Below, in pieces: positions 36,211 to 47,751 of a DNA stretch of 64,000 nucleotides. The translations under genes and the position numbers were made by a program. The DNA comes from Gautieria morchelliformis. Lineage: Eukaryota > Basidiomycota > Agaricomycetes > Gomphales > Gomphaceae. The stretch is taken from assembly GCA_015179125.1 (NCBI GenBank), contig WHVA01000002.1, positions 310,001 to 374,000 on the forward strand, written 5' to 3'. Under the pieces are notes generated by a model, which saw only the letters and a program-made list of their open reading frames with translations, did no database searches and had not been told where the DNA came from. Every line of letters starts with the position of its first letter. Positions within the stretch are counted from its first letter, which is position 1.

Positions 36211-37660
36211 TCAAACTTGTCCACCACGTGCCTTAGTTGCCTTTATGTCTTCCATTGCATAGGCAAAGGTACCGCGTGAGTCCATCGTCTCCTCCACCTG
36301 TGTCACATGTATATGAAGGGGGTCCGGGAAACTGGAGTTGTGAAAGCCCAGAGTCCGGGCTGTAGTACCCGTAGTATTGACGTTCTTGCGCGCGCCATGC
36401 ATCATCCCTAACCCGACACGGACGATGATCATTGTCGGAGAGAGCGTCTGTGTGACATTTGGTCAGCCTGGTTAAGACAACACAAGATTAGGCGTAACGC
36501 ACGGCCATTTGAGTGGATACGTCGATAGCCCCAATGAACGATGGGTTCTTGGACAAGTAAAGGCCCACGATGGCGACGGTGAGAGATGTGAAGACTGCCC
36601 CTGACTCCACGATAGTGAAGAGCGTGGCAGTGTATCCCATTCGTTCAACATTTACTTGTGACATCTTACGGTCCTGCCACATCAGGCGGAGCGAGATGAG
36701 AACCGTAGAGACGACATTGACTGCAAGTTCCATCGTCCATGGTATGATTGCCCACATCCTCGCCGTCGGGTTGAATATTGAGATGTTGGGGTTCATGAAC
36801 AATACCGGGGTTATGAAGCCAGTTCCTGCTCGGGTAAGACTAAGCAACTGTGGAGCACGTGGGTACAAGTCGACCGACCTGTGTGCACAAGCTCGAAGAT
36901 GACCTGTATAAGGATGAGGAGACCATCACACCGTCATTCGTAGACATGGATTCCGGGTAGCATGCACTGACGGGAACTACGATTATCTTCCAGTTCCTTC
37001 CCCAGACCACATAAAGGCGCCAAATCTTATCATCTCTTGAGCTCCTTTATTGTCCAAGGACTAAGACTAGAGTAAGAAACACACCAGAACAATATCTTGA
37101 GTCATGACCTGAAGCAATAGTGGTCAAGCACGAGCCTTTCAAGACGATTATGTGGCGTACGTTGATACAATACAATATGTTTTTGGTGGTATCCCATCGA
37201 TTCCACTCCTTGGAAAAGTAAATTATGCTAGCGTTGGGAATATTCTGCGCCGGAGCATATATGAAACCTTCAATGAGGGCGCGTAGTCCGAAAGAGATAT
37301 GCAGCGTCGACAAGGCGAACAGAAATATCGTTGTGGCAAGCAAAGTACTGCAAGAAATGATGAGACAGAAAATCCCGACAAGGTGGTCACGGACACACCG
37401 ATTAACCGTTCCGCCTTCGTGGCGTCGTAAGAGGACGTAAACGCATTCAGTGCAAACAATAATACTAAGGTATTACACGTTATCTGAGGAAAACTCGAGC
37501 CTTGGAAGAATTACGGACTTTGCTCCTATGCATTATATGAATATGTTGAGCTTGTCACCTGTCATGCGACCTGAGTCCAAGGATCAAACGTACCGTACAA
37601 CAATGTGGCGGTCCACATGCCAATGAGTGTGACCATGTCGAGAGGAGGGCTGGGGGCCAT
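36211..37660 (-). CDS. Multi-pass membrane protein of an agaricomycete-expanded family
   Basis: ATG at 37660; exon 1 (37660-37594) MAPSPPLDMVTLIGMW ends at a GT donor. Next comes CVYVLLRRHEGGT and IFLFALSTLHISFGLRALIE (about 37465-37150), then in the next exon WAIIPWTMELAVNVVSTVLI and SGAVFTSLTVAIVGLYLS (36868-36503). A 55-bp intron (36502-36448) joins to TLSPTMIIVRVGLGMMHG and a soluble tail ending at 36211. Six or seven hydrophobic segments are visible. The pattern (short N-terminus, helices, PTMIIVRVGLG near the end) matches a family very common in mushrooms; function unknown. Exon joins between 37150 and 36870 are unclear, but I see no certain break. Confidence 0.65.
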
Positions 37661-38971
37661 GGTGGAGGGAAAGATTCGAACTACCCGAATTGAGAACAGG
37701 AGCTAATGAGAAGGCCACCAAACTAGGCAGAAATAGTTGGTTTTTCAAGGGTCACCGCGTCTATATGCCTTCTCATTCTTGAAATGCGGTCAGAACTCAA
37801 CCTCTCTAACTAGGCCACCACCCATCAGTAACCACTGAACCAGCGCGTGATTAGGTCTAAATTTGTCGTGGCGACACCAATCCCTCTTACGGATACCTTT
37901 GAAATAAACATTATAAGCATAAAACTTCTTTTCAATGCGTAGTGCTTGAAGGACTGACAAGAAGTGGCTCCCTTGCATCAGGAAGACGCGGAAAATCTGG
38001 TAGTAGCGCCCAAATTTACGACCGCTAATCCCTAATGTTAGTAATTGTGGGCACATACACGCACAGCAATTTGTAATTCAATCACTCGGGAACCAACAAC
38101 TCTGCCGTGATCCACTCACCGGATCCATCCAGTGGATATAAATCAGTGCATCGCCACCGTGACAGATCTGGCAGGCAATAAAGCTGAAACTATGAAATCC
38201 TACCTTATGAGCAAGGGCCTTTTGATTAATTGCTTTTCTATTGGATTTTTTTCTCTCCATCCGATTCCACTCGTGCGCCACCGATAATACCAAAAATACG
38301 ATGGCAATACGATGAAAATACCGTTCAACATTCGCATCGAAGTAACCCATGAATTCACTGGGAATCCAACGCAAGAATTCACAGATTTCAACTCGATACA
38401 AATCCAAAATCAATCCAATGGAGTTGCAATGGAAATCCACATCGTTAATTATGTCAATCCAGTATAACCACGATTCAAGAATCGGCTCTATATCCACTCT
38501 ATTCTAGGTCACTTTAGTGCACTTCCGAGTTACCTATATCAGTGAATCAATCGCCTGTGATCATTTTTTGGTCATCAGGATCATTTTCGGGCTCGGGCAG
38601 TCCCAGGCACTCACCGTGTGCAATTCCCGCTAGGCTCCCGTGGCCTTGTGGCCCCGTACTCCAGCCCCTCGACCTCTTGACCCCCTGATACCACGCTTGC
38701 CTCCACCACAGCCATGAGATGCCAATAATGATGTGTGGGCCACACGTTCTCTGTTTATGTCAAACGTTCAACATAAAAATCACGGTTCAGTGGACATACT
38801 GTTCGGCGATTGCGGCCTTCTCAGCATGCGAGGTCTACAAAAGCTTGTTGGCCACTATGTCTTCAGCAGCCGTTGCACGTACCTCTTGCCACGCCCTTGC
38901 GGTCCTTTTGTTTGAGTCACCCTGAGTGAGCCGTCACCATTGTATCATACTCACACTATTTCAAAAGGGGC
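37661..38971. other. Intergenic, no gene recognised
   Basis: Minus-strand open frames at 37790-38056 (88 codons) and 38078-38497 (139 codons) lack motifs. The stretch 38280-38470 is dense in CAATCCAATGGA and GAATTC-type words and may be a worn repeat. Confidence 0.4.
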
Positions 38972-39759
38972 TCACTCCTTATCCACGCAAGTTTTGCGTT
39001 TGGCCTGACCTTTACTAGGGCCAGTGAGTTCGGGCTCAAGGTCAGCGGCCGAAGCGCCGGCACTTGGGCTTGTTGCTCGACAGGTACTCCTCCCCGGAAG
39101 TGGCGTTTCTGGTTCATGCAGTGAGTGTGGTTCCTCGACATGATCCTGTCTAGAACTGTGATTATCCTCTGTAGACCTCTGTGCTGCATGTTTGATCCGT
39201 TGCGCTGGTAGCAACAGGTCAGCATGGGGAAGCATCTGAACTGTTGACGTGTGTCCCGCAGTTGCTCCTGTTTGGGCCTCGAGGGTATTTGGTGGTGGGA
39301 TCTCATGATATTGCATGGATTGGGTAACCATGTAAGTGGTCCTCAAGTTGGAACCCGATGTTTCAGTGGGCAGTTTCTGCATTTGTCCGTCGGCAGGTCT
39401 GATCAGTGTTTCAGACCAACAGGAGTCAACTGGTAAATGACAGGTATGACTTACATTTCGTGTCCTGGGATTTCAGTTTCGTACTCAAGGATTTCTTCGA
39501 TCTCAGTGCGTTTTGATGGGGCCACTTTATTGACAAGCTCCCGCAGGCAGGCAATGATCTCTTGGCGAAAGGCCGCAGTGCCATTGGGGCGCCGTTTAGG
39601 GAGACTCTGTGGGGTGTTAGCCATAGCTGTGGCCTCAGTGTCGTGGACAACACAAACGGCAGGGGCCACAAATTTTATAGGTACGTACGCATGGTTGTGG
39701 CACCCATTCATTTCGAGCGGAGTGCACGGATCGGGGTAGGCCTGGGCGTATGTTTCCAT
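38972..39759 (-). CDS. Two-exon gene of unknown function (243 aa)
   Basis: Exon 1 is 39759-39455 (ATG start) and exon 2 is 39398-38972, with a 56-bp GT-AG intron (39399-39454) that joins the frames; total 732 nt. The N-terminal half has NGCHNHAYVP and a likely helical ELVNKVAPSKRTEIEEILEY. The second half is Ser/Thr/Pro/Gln-rich and probably disordered, with a basic KGQAKRKT near the C-terminus that could be a nuclear signal. No family recognised. The first part of exon 1 with its upstream DNA has a partial tandem copy at 39804-39895. Confidence 0.5.
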
Positions 39760-39895
39760 TGTATCAGTTAGTGGACCGATTGCGTTATTAACAACATATT
39801 TCTAGGTACGTACGCATGGTTGTGGCAAGACACCACGGAATCATTTCAAGCAGAGTGCACGGATCGGTGGGCCCATTGTATCAGTTAGTGTACCC
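39680..39895 (-). repeat. Partial tandem duplication of the start of the two-exon gene
   Basis: About 90 bp at 39680-39776 (GGTACGTACGCATGGTTGTG ... ATTGTATCAGTTAGTG) recur at 39804-39895 with a deletion of about 20 bp and several changes. Both copies contain the same ATG context (CTAACTGATACAATGG on the minus strand), so the gene's start region was duplicated. Confidence 0.75.
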
Positions 39896-40084
39896 ATCGC
39901 GTGCCACTCCCTCCTGTGGACCTGTGAAGGTCCCCTTTCAACTTTAAAAGGCTCACATCTCACAGGGTCAAGGTCCCACCTGCGCGAATGCCCCCCATTC
40001 CAAGGAGATTGCGGTTCAAGCCATCTCAACTCGTATGGCTGACGAGCCAGCGAGAGTCTTGGTATGACACACATCCAAACGAAC

Positions 40085-40771
40085 CATCGTTGAGACAACA
40101 GTTTTGGTCACAAAGTCCGTCATGACAGAAGTGTCGGTCTTGAAATAGATGATTTAACAAACACTGAAGTTCTGACGGCAGAGCAACTTACCTGAGTGGC
40201 AGTTACACTCTACCAAAAGATCCACAACAATTAACATCTACTAAATACACAGAACTCGATGAAAAAAAACTCGCACCTGAGTCATCGTCATGATGTCGGT
40301 CTATGCAAATCATCAGCCTCAACACTTATACGTGGCGCACATCAGAACACTCAGGACTCACCATGACCTGGGTCTGTGTGTGCTCGACTGTCTGGGTGTT
40401 GTTGATAACCTCAGTCGATACCCAAAGGCTTGTGAACGTCGTTGGCTGAGTCTGCAAGTAATGGTTAGTCAAACTATCCAAATTTACCACTGCTTCTACT
40501 CACCACTGTCACCATATCGGTCACATGGTCGGTCTGAGTTGCTGCTATAAGAATTGTTAGCAAGCATGACATCACCAGAAAGGACGACGGGCATACTTCG
40601 GTCGCAGTTACACTCTAGCAAAACGAAATGAAGGTATCAGAACGACCCAACCGGTATGAGATACCCCGAAAAGCGGGCTTACCTGAGTCTGGGTCATGAT
40701 GTCGGTCTGCACGTGTGGATTAATCAGAAGTCACCCATATATATCCATCAACGACTCACTATAACCTGTGT
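40085..40771 (-). CDS. Gene of in-phase micro-exons encoding Thr/Gln/Val-rich modules
   Basis: On the minus strand a series of very short segments is each bounded by AG before and GT after: 40771-40760 (12 nt, TQVI), 40706-40683 (24, TDIMTQTQ), 40614-40597 (18, SVTATE), 40533-40504 (30, TDHVTDMVTV), 40451-40362 (90, ending HTQTQVM), 40300-40277 (24, TDIMTMTQ), 40209-40192 (18, SVTATQ), 40138-40085 (54, starting TDTSVMTDF). Each is a multiple of three; the introns are 52-68 bp. The pair TDIMTxTQ plus SVTAT(E/Q) occurs twice, so exons were duplicated. The product would be a Thr-rich, beta-prone repeat protein like fungal cell-wall or secreted proteins. Start and end exons were not found; the frame may run on to a TGA near 40017. 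Confidence 0.5.
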
Positions 40772-43130
40772 CTGCAAGGTTTGGTCTTGACAAGAGCTTT
40801 GCCCAGCTGTGTTGCGCGCATTCATTTGTCATTCGAAAGAATTCGATTGAAACTATTCGATGGGATTTGGGAGGGTTATTGTTGCCTATTACTTATCCTG
40901 CAGATACTAGGAATCCGGTTCAATCCAATGCTACCCGGGAGGATTAGGTAGGATGTGATGTTTAGAATTCTATATAATGCCATGGTATGAAACCGAGTCT
41001 GATAATTGGAACATTATCAGACGTTGTGTGCAGACGTTGTGAGAGAAGTGTTTTCAACCTAATGTGTGTTGCACTGAAGAGTGAATGATCGACACGTCGC
41101 CTACATGTGCGAGGGGCCTGATTAGATGGGTTGGGATTATCGACTGTGCAATTAGAGATTAATCGCAATTGAGTTAGCATTCCATGCACGAGTATAATCG
41201 GAATGAAGGGAAATAATTAATCGGACGAGCCTTGATGTATAGGTAACAATTAATAGTTAAGAATTTAACAGGTGGATCTGGTGAGCACCGACAACCGTCG
41301 CGTATTGCGTAGCGGCTCCCAGCCTCACCATCCATGAGTCCTGTGGATATAGACCGGTCACCGAAACACGGATATTGACTGGACCCATTACTATCGACTA
41401 TCAGGAATTTAAAAATACCATGAGTTTGAAAAACCTTCCCTAGTAGCTACACTACGCCGAGGTAAATCTAAGTAGCTAGAATTGAAGGCTATAGACTCTT
41501 TAGCATATTATAAAACTAAAAATAAAAATAAGAAATTGTGCTTGTGTGGCAGAGAAGTAGGGATGTCAATCAGGTATTTCTGACATCTTGATGGATTTAA
41601 TTTTCTGCAGAGCTCAAACATTACTCAATTTTCATGAAAAGTGGTGGATTTTGTAGTTAAACCTCAGAATATGTTGAGGCATTAAGGAGGTTGTTCAGAA
41701 ACTATAAGAAGTATCAAACTCTAATATCTCCTTAAGACCATTTAAATACTTGGAGTCTATTCTAAACATAATTTGGATTTTAAAACTTAATTGTACATCA
41801 TAAAACAAAGCATCTTGTAAGAACTGAATAGATTATGAAACACTGTGGTGAGTTAGAACTTTAAGAATTTTAAAAGGTAGACTCCCTTATATAGTACATT
41901 TCATACATGTGTATGCCATTGACACCTTTAAATACATACGTGTTACCTCGGAATGGGTGAGTTAACTAGAATGTATTTCTATCTGATTCAACATACTAAG
42001 AATACCTGGGTGGGTTTGCTTAATTATGAAGGTTGTAGCATGAAAAATCTCCAATAATATCTTACATGTTTTACATGGAAAGAACTGCAGTTTAGTTTTT
42101 AAAAAATGGAGTATCAACAAAAGTATTAACAGAGATCTATAAACAGAAGGAAATCATATACAATGGATTCTATTAAATGGCCTTTAATTGTTTAGCATGT
42201 AACATGGAGAACTATTTCCCAGAATTGCTTTTTAATGATGGAATAGTTTCAGAAAAGATATCACTATTTAAAGATGGAGTTTTATGGGATCATCACTTTA
42301 ATTAGTAAACATCTGATATTATAGTAATTCCAAACATCCTCCTAAGCTGACAAGAGGGAACTCTGAGGTGGGGCATGTCATGGTCAGATGCAAGTGTATT
42401 TTCAAATGCCAGATACTGATGTTATAAACTTAACTCACAAAGCTATGCAATTGATTACATTATTTCCCATCACTCTAACAAAAAATATGCTCATACACAC
42501 TCCTCCGGGGTGTAGCCACCAGCCTGGCTACCTGTGGATGAGTCTCTCACCCAGGACGAAGGCTCAAGCCTGAGTGATGCTGATCTGAGGTTCGACATGA
42601 TGGCTAGCCCATCACACATAGAATTTTCCTCTTTTGCTCTATCTACTTTTCACATTTCTCTTCTGCTATTAAAGACACATCCACTCAACTCCATTCAATA
42701 GACCAGACACATAGCCACCGCAGCGGATGGCTCACGATCCACCAGATCCTGGGTTGTGTGCATGCTTCCACATGATCCAGAGTCACTATCCCTGGACTCG
42801 CTCCTTGCCTAAATACAAGTCAAATATGTACATTCCAACTCCCCAGTCAATTGAACTCCATTTTCATTACAATTCAGTGTTCTGAGGCACAGAACTGTCA
42901 AGAGAGCACTGCTCTCTAGTTGGAGATTTTATCATTATTTCACAACACTACTATGTGTCAGGGGACCACTCGTTCTTCCTTTTATTTCCTTTTATTTCCC
43001 TCCCTCACATCTCCTTCATTGTATCCGCCCCTACTCCTTCCTCCACCACTGCCGGTTGTGTTGGCTCGCTTATGTCATTGTGTAGCAGCGATATAGTTCA
43101 TCGCTGAGGTAAGGAGATCCTCACTCTGTT
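40772..43130. other. AT-rich, gene-poor DNA
   Basis: From about 41220 to 42500 the sequence turns markedly AT-rich compared with its neighbours and has no open frame above 61 codons. No RNA gene or mobile element recognised. From 42500 to 43130 composition returns to normal, still without a gene. Confidence 0.6.
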
Positions 43131-43227
43131 CTCTTTGGATCTCCTCTACCTCAGGTGCGCTGTCTTGTATTTACCTGCTCACTTTTGACTCATTATATAC
43201 TCTTTGGATCTCCTCTACCTCAGGTGC
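43131..43227 (+). repeat. 28-bp direct repeat, 69 bp apart
   Basis: A CTCTTTGGATCTCCTCTACC-type sequence of 28 bp ending in TCAGGTGC occurs at 43131-43158 and 43200-43227 without mismatch. Confidence 0.9.
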
Positions 43228-43269
43228 CACTCTAGGGAGTAGAGCACCAGGTAGAGTCGCCCTTACACT

Positions 43270-44033
43270 ATGTTTGATCCACATTCCCTGGCTCAGTTTC
43301 TATTCTTTGTGTCAAATCATTATGGCAGCAGGAGGACACATCATTCCATGCATTGTCAACAGTCGCCCTCTCCAAGTGGCAAATATCATCATTTTGTTTC
43401 CCCCTGCATTCTCATCTGTTTGCTTGCAGTTTATGAGGATAAGGAGGCAGAGGAATTATTATTTGAAGAGCAAGCAGGATGCACAGGACTTGGAGAAGTA
43501 CAGGAATTTGGTGGCTTTTGTGGATGAGAGTAGTAATGAGGAGATCATGGGAGAGGATAATGAGTATGAAAGCAAGGTAGGCATGAGGATGAGGGAGTGA
43601 GTATACTGTTGTCAAGGGAGTAATGGAATTTCCTTGGAATTGAGTGATGTTTTGTGACTTTTTTTTTTTGTCATTCAGATTCCATGGATTTTTTGTGATC
43701 TAACTACTAACTCTCATGGGGTTTGACCCAGGGAAACCATACAGAGGCCAAAGGTCCTGGATTGCCAGGGTAAAACTTGTGAAAGTCTTTGACCAGTTCC
43801 GAGGGGTGATCAAGCTCAGAAGCCAAGATCCACAAGGTTTCTTCAAGGAGTGCCATCATTCTCAACTGGGTGTCAGTGTTCATCATTCCATGGGAATGTC
43901 TATACTTATGTACTTCCTATACTTTGCTTATCTTCCCCGCAGCACATCTCAACAGGTCATCCTTCTCGAGAAATATGCCAAGAGTGTGTTCTACTGTGTT
44001 GACATGCTGTCACCTGAGTTGGGCATGCGATGA
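43270..44033 (+). other. Unassigned open frames, possible two-exon gene
   Basis: Two neighbouring frames, 43274-43600 (with a charged helical stretch RQRNYYLKSKQDAQDLEKYR and an acidic tail) and 43716-44033, could be exons of one gene, but I recognise neither and see no convincing splice pair. Left as unassigned coding potential. Confidence 0.3.
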
Positions 44034-44256
44034 GTTGGGCATGCGATGTCTGTCTCTCTTCAGCTGTTCATCATTACTATCAGGTGGTCCTTGTTCCACC
44101 AGCTCAAGAGCAGTATTAGTGGGCAGGCATCAAACACCAACTGTTGCAATCATGTACAACAGGGTGTAAATATGTGTACAACCTGTTGTAAAATACAGGG
44201 GTTGGAACTTCAGATGCCCATTCCTACCCCGCTGTCAGGGTCGGTTTGTTTAGGGT

Positions 44257-44467
44257 TTAATGAGAATATATCTTAGGACCTTGTGTCACAAGGGCAAGCG
44301 GAACTCGACCAAAATGTGGTTATTCCATGTGCTACGTAGTGAAAGCATAAGGTAAGATCTGGGGAACCGCTGCACAGTTCCCACGCACAAACTGTACAGT
44401 GATTAGCTAAGATAGTCCAGTAGCAGGCATTGCCTTAAGGGAAATGCGGGTAAATATGATATTTACA
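44257..44467 (-). repeat. 3' LTR of gypsy 1
   Basis: It matches 61613-61823 over 211 bp (about 90 percent by eye), for example ATCTTAGGACCTTGTGTCAC and GATTAGCTAAGATAGTCCAG in both. Next to the polypurine tract on the minus strand. On the minus strand it begins TGTAAATATC. Confidence 0.85.
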
Positions 44468-44948
44468 CCCTCCCCTCTATAGACAACTCAGATCTCCTCA
44501 TAGGTGGACCTGGTGAGGTCCTCAGAGTCCGCATCCAACAAGGGAATGTCAGTGTATGGAGCTGGTGGTGGGTGCTGGTCTGTGGTGAGCTCCGGGCTGT
44601 CCATGGGGACATGGGGCAGGGAGTCGATGCCCATGTCCTGCCAAAAAGTCGCTTCGGCGACCGGGTCGCAGGCTGGTGAGGGGCTGTGAGTGACAGCTAG
44701 CTCATGGTCTAGCTGTGCTCAGGTGGCTGTTGATGCCTCTGCAGCCATGATCACCGCCTTGTGGCAGTTTCACAGGGCTTCCCGACACACCTTATCCTGC
44801 CCTATTTGGGCAGGCGCACTGAAAGTCATCCCAGATAGGTCACACTGGACGAATATTTCGATCCAGGCTATGTTGTCCCGGTCACGCCGCCGTATCTGGT
44901 GAGCCAGTGGGCGACCTCATCCAGAGGGATGTCCTGGCCCGAGCAGCC

Positions 44949-46273
44949 TCAGACGGGGAACATCCTGGTGATTGACACCCTTAGGGTGTCACCGATGGCG
45001 TATCGGACCTCATTGGCTGGAACGAGCTCCTGCCATTGACCGGTGACGTGGACCAGATCGTACATCCATTCCCTGAGGAGAGAGGGGGGCTTGGGATTCT
45101 TTGGAGCAAGCCTCCTCATCCACATCCATACATCCACGTCATGGATGTTCAGGCTGCCATCTGGCTCATCGCAGATGGTCGATGGGATGCCCTTGGGGTT
45201 GTGTAGCCAGCCATGGAGTACGACCCGAATGTCATTGGCGGTTCCTTCACCGATGAGGAAGTAGCCTGACCGATGGCTACTGGCACGGGCCTCCTCCCGG
45301 GCCCGCTTCATCGCGGTTATCATCCCACGCATGTGGGAGCCCAAGGGATTTTCTCAGGCCTCCTTCAGGAGGCCCTTGAACCTTTGCTCTTTGGTTTTGC
45401 AGAGGTCAAACTATTCAGCTTGCAGCGGTGTTCTTTTTCCAACGGGCCACGGCAGGCGGCCTGTTACAGTGAACAGAGGGTGAGCTCCCCTTCCCCCAGG
45501 AGAGGGTTGGGAACTGTCATCGCCGGTGGAGGCAATGACACCGATGGTGCGGGTTGGAGGACCATTTGTCTGGCCCTCTCTTGCTCGGCCATGACGTACT
45601 CATTCTGAGCCACGGCCAGCCCCAGCCCCAGTGCCAGGTCCTCGGCCATGCGACTCAGCAAGTGTGCCAGGTACTCTTGGGTGATGTGCTTGTGCAGGTC
45701 CCCGATGGGGTCCTAGGTTACGAGCTTGTTGCAACCCCGGGAACGTCTCATTTTGAACACATGCTGTGGGCGGTCCAGATTGTGGTGTGCTAGATACAGG
45801 TCGTCCAAGTAGAAGCCATCAGGAATGTTGTCTGTCAACGCTGGTGGCTCTCTGCGGCCCGTGAAGGACAGGCTGGGTGGGCTGGTTATCCGCTCCATGG
45901 GACATGGCACAGGTTGGCCTGGGGTGGGGTTAGAGGTGGAAATTCGATGTGATAGCCCCATTTTGGTGTGCAATGGCAACGGGGCTGTCGCGGGGGACGA
46001 TGGGCCCACCAAGGGTCGTGGGGTGGGCTCTTCTCGCTTCACGGTTGTGAGCTTGCGCTGTAGGGTCTGGACCCACTTCCCCAGGTCCCATGTCCTGCCG
46101 CACTCGGCCTCAAGCGTGCTGTTGAGGGCCCTAATGTCTTCTTTCAGGGCCGCTATCTCCTGTCTGAAGTCGCGCGTAGTCAGCTGCATGTTCCTCACTG
46201 CGTGGCATTTGCCCTTGTTGACCCATGTTACCCACACCGTGTACACGGCAGTGCTGACATCTTTCTCCGCCAA
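44949..46273 (-). other. Extra ORF region of gypsy 1 between integrase and 3' LTR
   Basis: About 2 kb separates the integrase end from the 3' LTR, more than an untranslated region needs. Minus-strand frames here read as protein-like: a helical segment DFRQEIAALKEDIRALNSTL, a Pro/Ser-rich middle, and a globular-looking part with HGWLHNPKGIP and WMWMRRLAPKNPKPP. No membrane segment is visible, so it does not look like an envelope gene. I do not recognise the family. It is broken along with the rest of the element. Confidence 0.5.
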
Positions 46274-46639
46274 TTGGATGCGGTTGGCGTTGGTGGCAGT
46301 TTTCAGGTGCGCAGTGAAGGCTGAGCAGTTGTCTCACCCATTGGGATGGACATTGGCTAGGCCTTGTTTCCATCCCATGATTTTCCAGTGCTCCTCAGTT
46401 GCTGTAGGAGCGCTGAGGATTTCTCAGCACGGCCCCTTGCTTGGGGGCCGCTGGCGGCATTGCAGATGTCGAATGATCAATGCCCATACCGTCTTTGGCT
46501 GCATCATCTTCACTAGAAGGTGATGTGGTGATGGTGGTTGCTTCTCTGAAAGACCCGAGGTGAAAATTTAAGCGAGGCTGTCGGCATGACCCAGCATCTT
46601 GCATGATCTACACATGACCTACGTGACCTGGTGTATTTT

Positions 46640-47751
46640 AGGCAGGTCGCATGGCTTAGTCACACCCCAGAGGTCTAGGTAGTGGTCTAGAGCTTCCAGG
46701 TCTTCCACGCTGGCATGGGCTCCCATGTCATGTCACCAAGGGTCCATTGGACCTGACATTCCAGGTCTTTGGAGTTTATCCATCTATGGGATAAAATCTC
46801 ATCGACAAGCCATTCTTTCACATTGTTCATGCCGAAGTCGTAGAACAACTTCACTTCTCGACGAAGGAATAGGTCATTGTTGTTGGCCTCATATCGTCGT
46901 ATGAGGTCGGTGTGGAAGACTGGCATGACGCGCCTGTTCTTCAGCTCGTCTGGTAGCTCGAGAGTTACCGTCGAGGCCTCATTGTGGGCCTCGAGTATGG
47001 GATACAGGCCAATGTATCGCAGCACCAGCTTCCTGGCCCTTCCTTTGGGCAGGGTCAGGTACTGAGTAGACAGGTATACACAGTCGCAGACCGCGTACAT
47101 GTCACTATCCTGGCGTTTCTTATTTGCATGATACGCCTGCGTTACATGGTGCGCCAATATGGCATAGTGCACGATCATCAGGTTCCAGCAAGCCTGTTGT
47201 GTGAACCGGGACACTCCCTTGAAAGGAGTGTCCGCTGTCATGACCATGTTGATCCGCGGCATGTACCCGTAGTTCAGCTTGAAGGGAGCCAACCCTGTGA
47301 TGGCACTGACATTGCTGTTGATGGCCACTTAGACCATCGGGCACTTGTGTGCCCAGTCCTTCTGGTCATCTCTGAAGACCGTCCGTAGGATCTGTCCGAT
47401 CGAGAGGTTGGCCTGCTCGGTGGCTCCATCTGTTTGGAGATGGAATGCAGTAGCCATGAGGAGCTTAGTCCCCATAAGCCACTGAAGTTCACGCCAGAAG
47501 ATCAACGTGAACTTTGAGTCTTTATTTGAGACAATGGAGTCAGGGACTCCGTGGAGCCTGACAACTTCCTTGAGGAATAGCCAGGCTACTTCCTTTGCTG
47601 TGACCCTCATCGTCGTTGGGATGAGGTGGACATGCGAAGTCAGCCTGTCTATGATTGCCATAAGGTAATCACAGCGATATGATTTGGGCATCGGCCCCAT
47701 GATTTCAATTCCAATCTGTTGGATGCATTTATGCTCCTGCACCAAAATCAA
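46640..47751 (-). pseudogene. Gypsy 1 integrase core and chromodomain-like end
   Basis: Minus-strand sequence has the integrase core (GIEIMGPMPKSYRCDYL, IDRLTSHVHLIP and the DSIVSNKDSKF region), the GPY-like strand (RARKLVLRYIGLYPI) and a C-terminal chromodomain-like WINSKDLECQVQWTLGDMTW. Chromodomains of this kind steer integration to heterochromatin. Fossil copy, broken. Confidence 0.8.

Noticed and set aside
39430-39454. 25-bp intron in the two-exon gene
   Set aside because: Too short to splice; the acceptor at 39399 gives a normal 56-bp intron and also keeps the frame.
44164-44467. Longer version of the gypsy 1 LTR starting at TGTAAATATG
   Set aside because: The partner LTR at 61613 begins at the position equivalent to 44257, and both are then 211 bp.
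44949-46273. Envelope gene
   Set aside because: No signal peptide or membrane segment is visible in the frames of this region.
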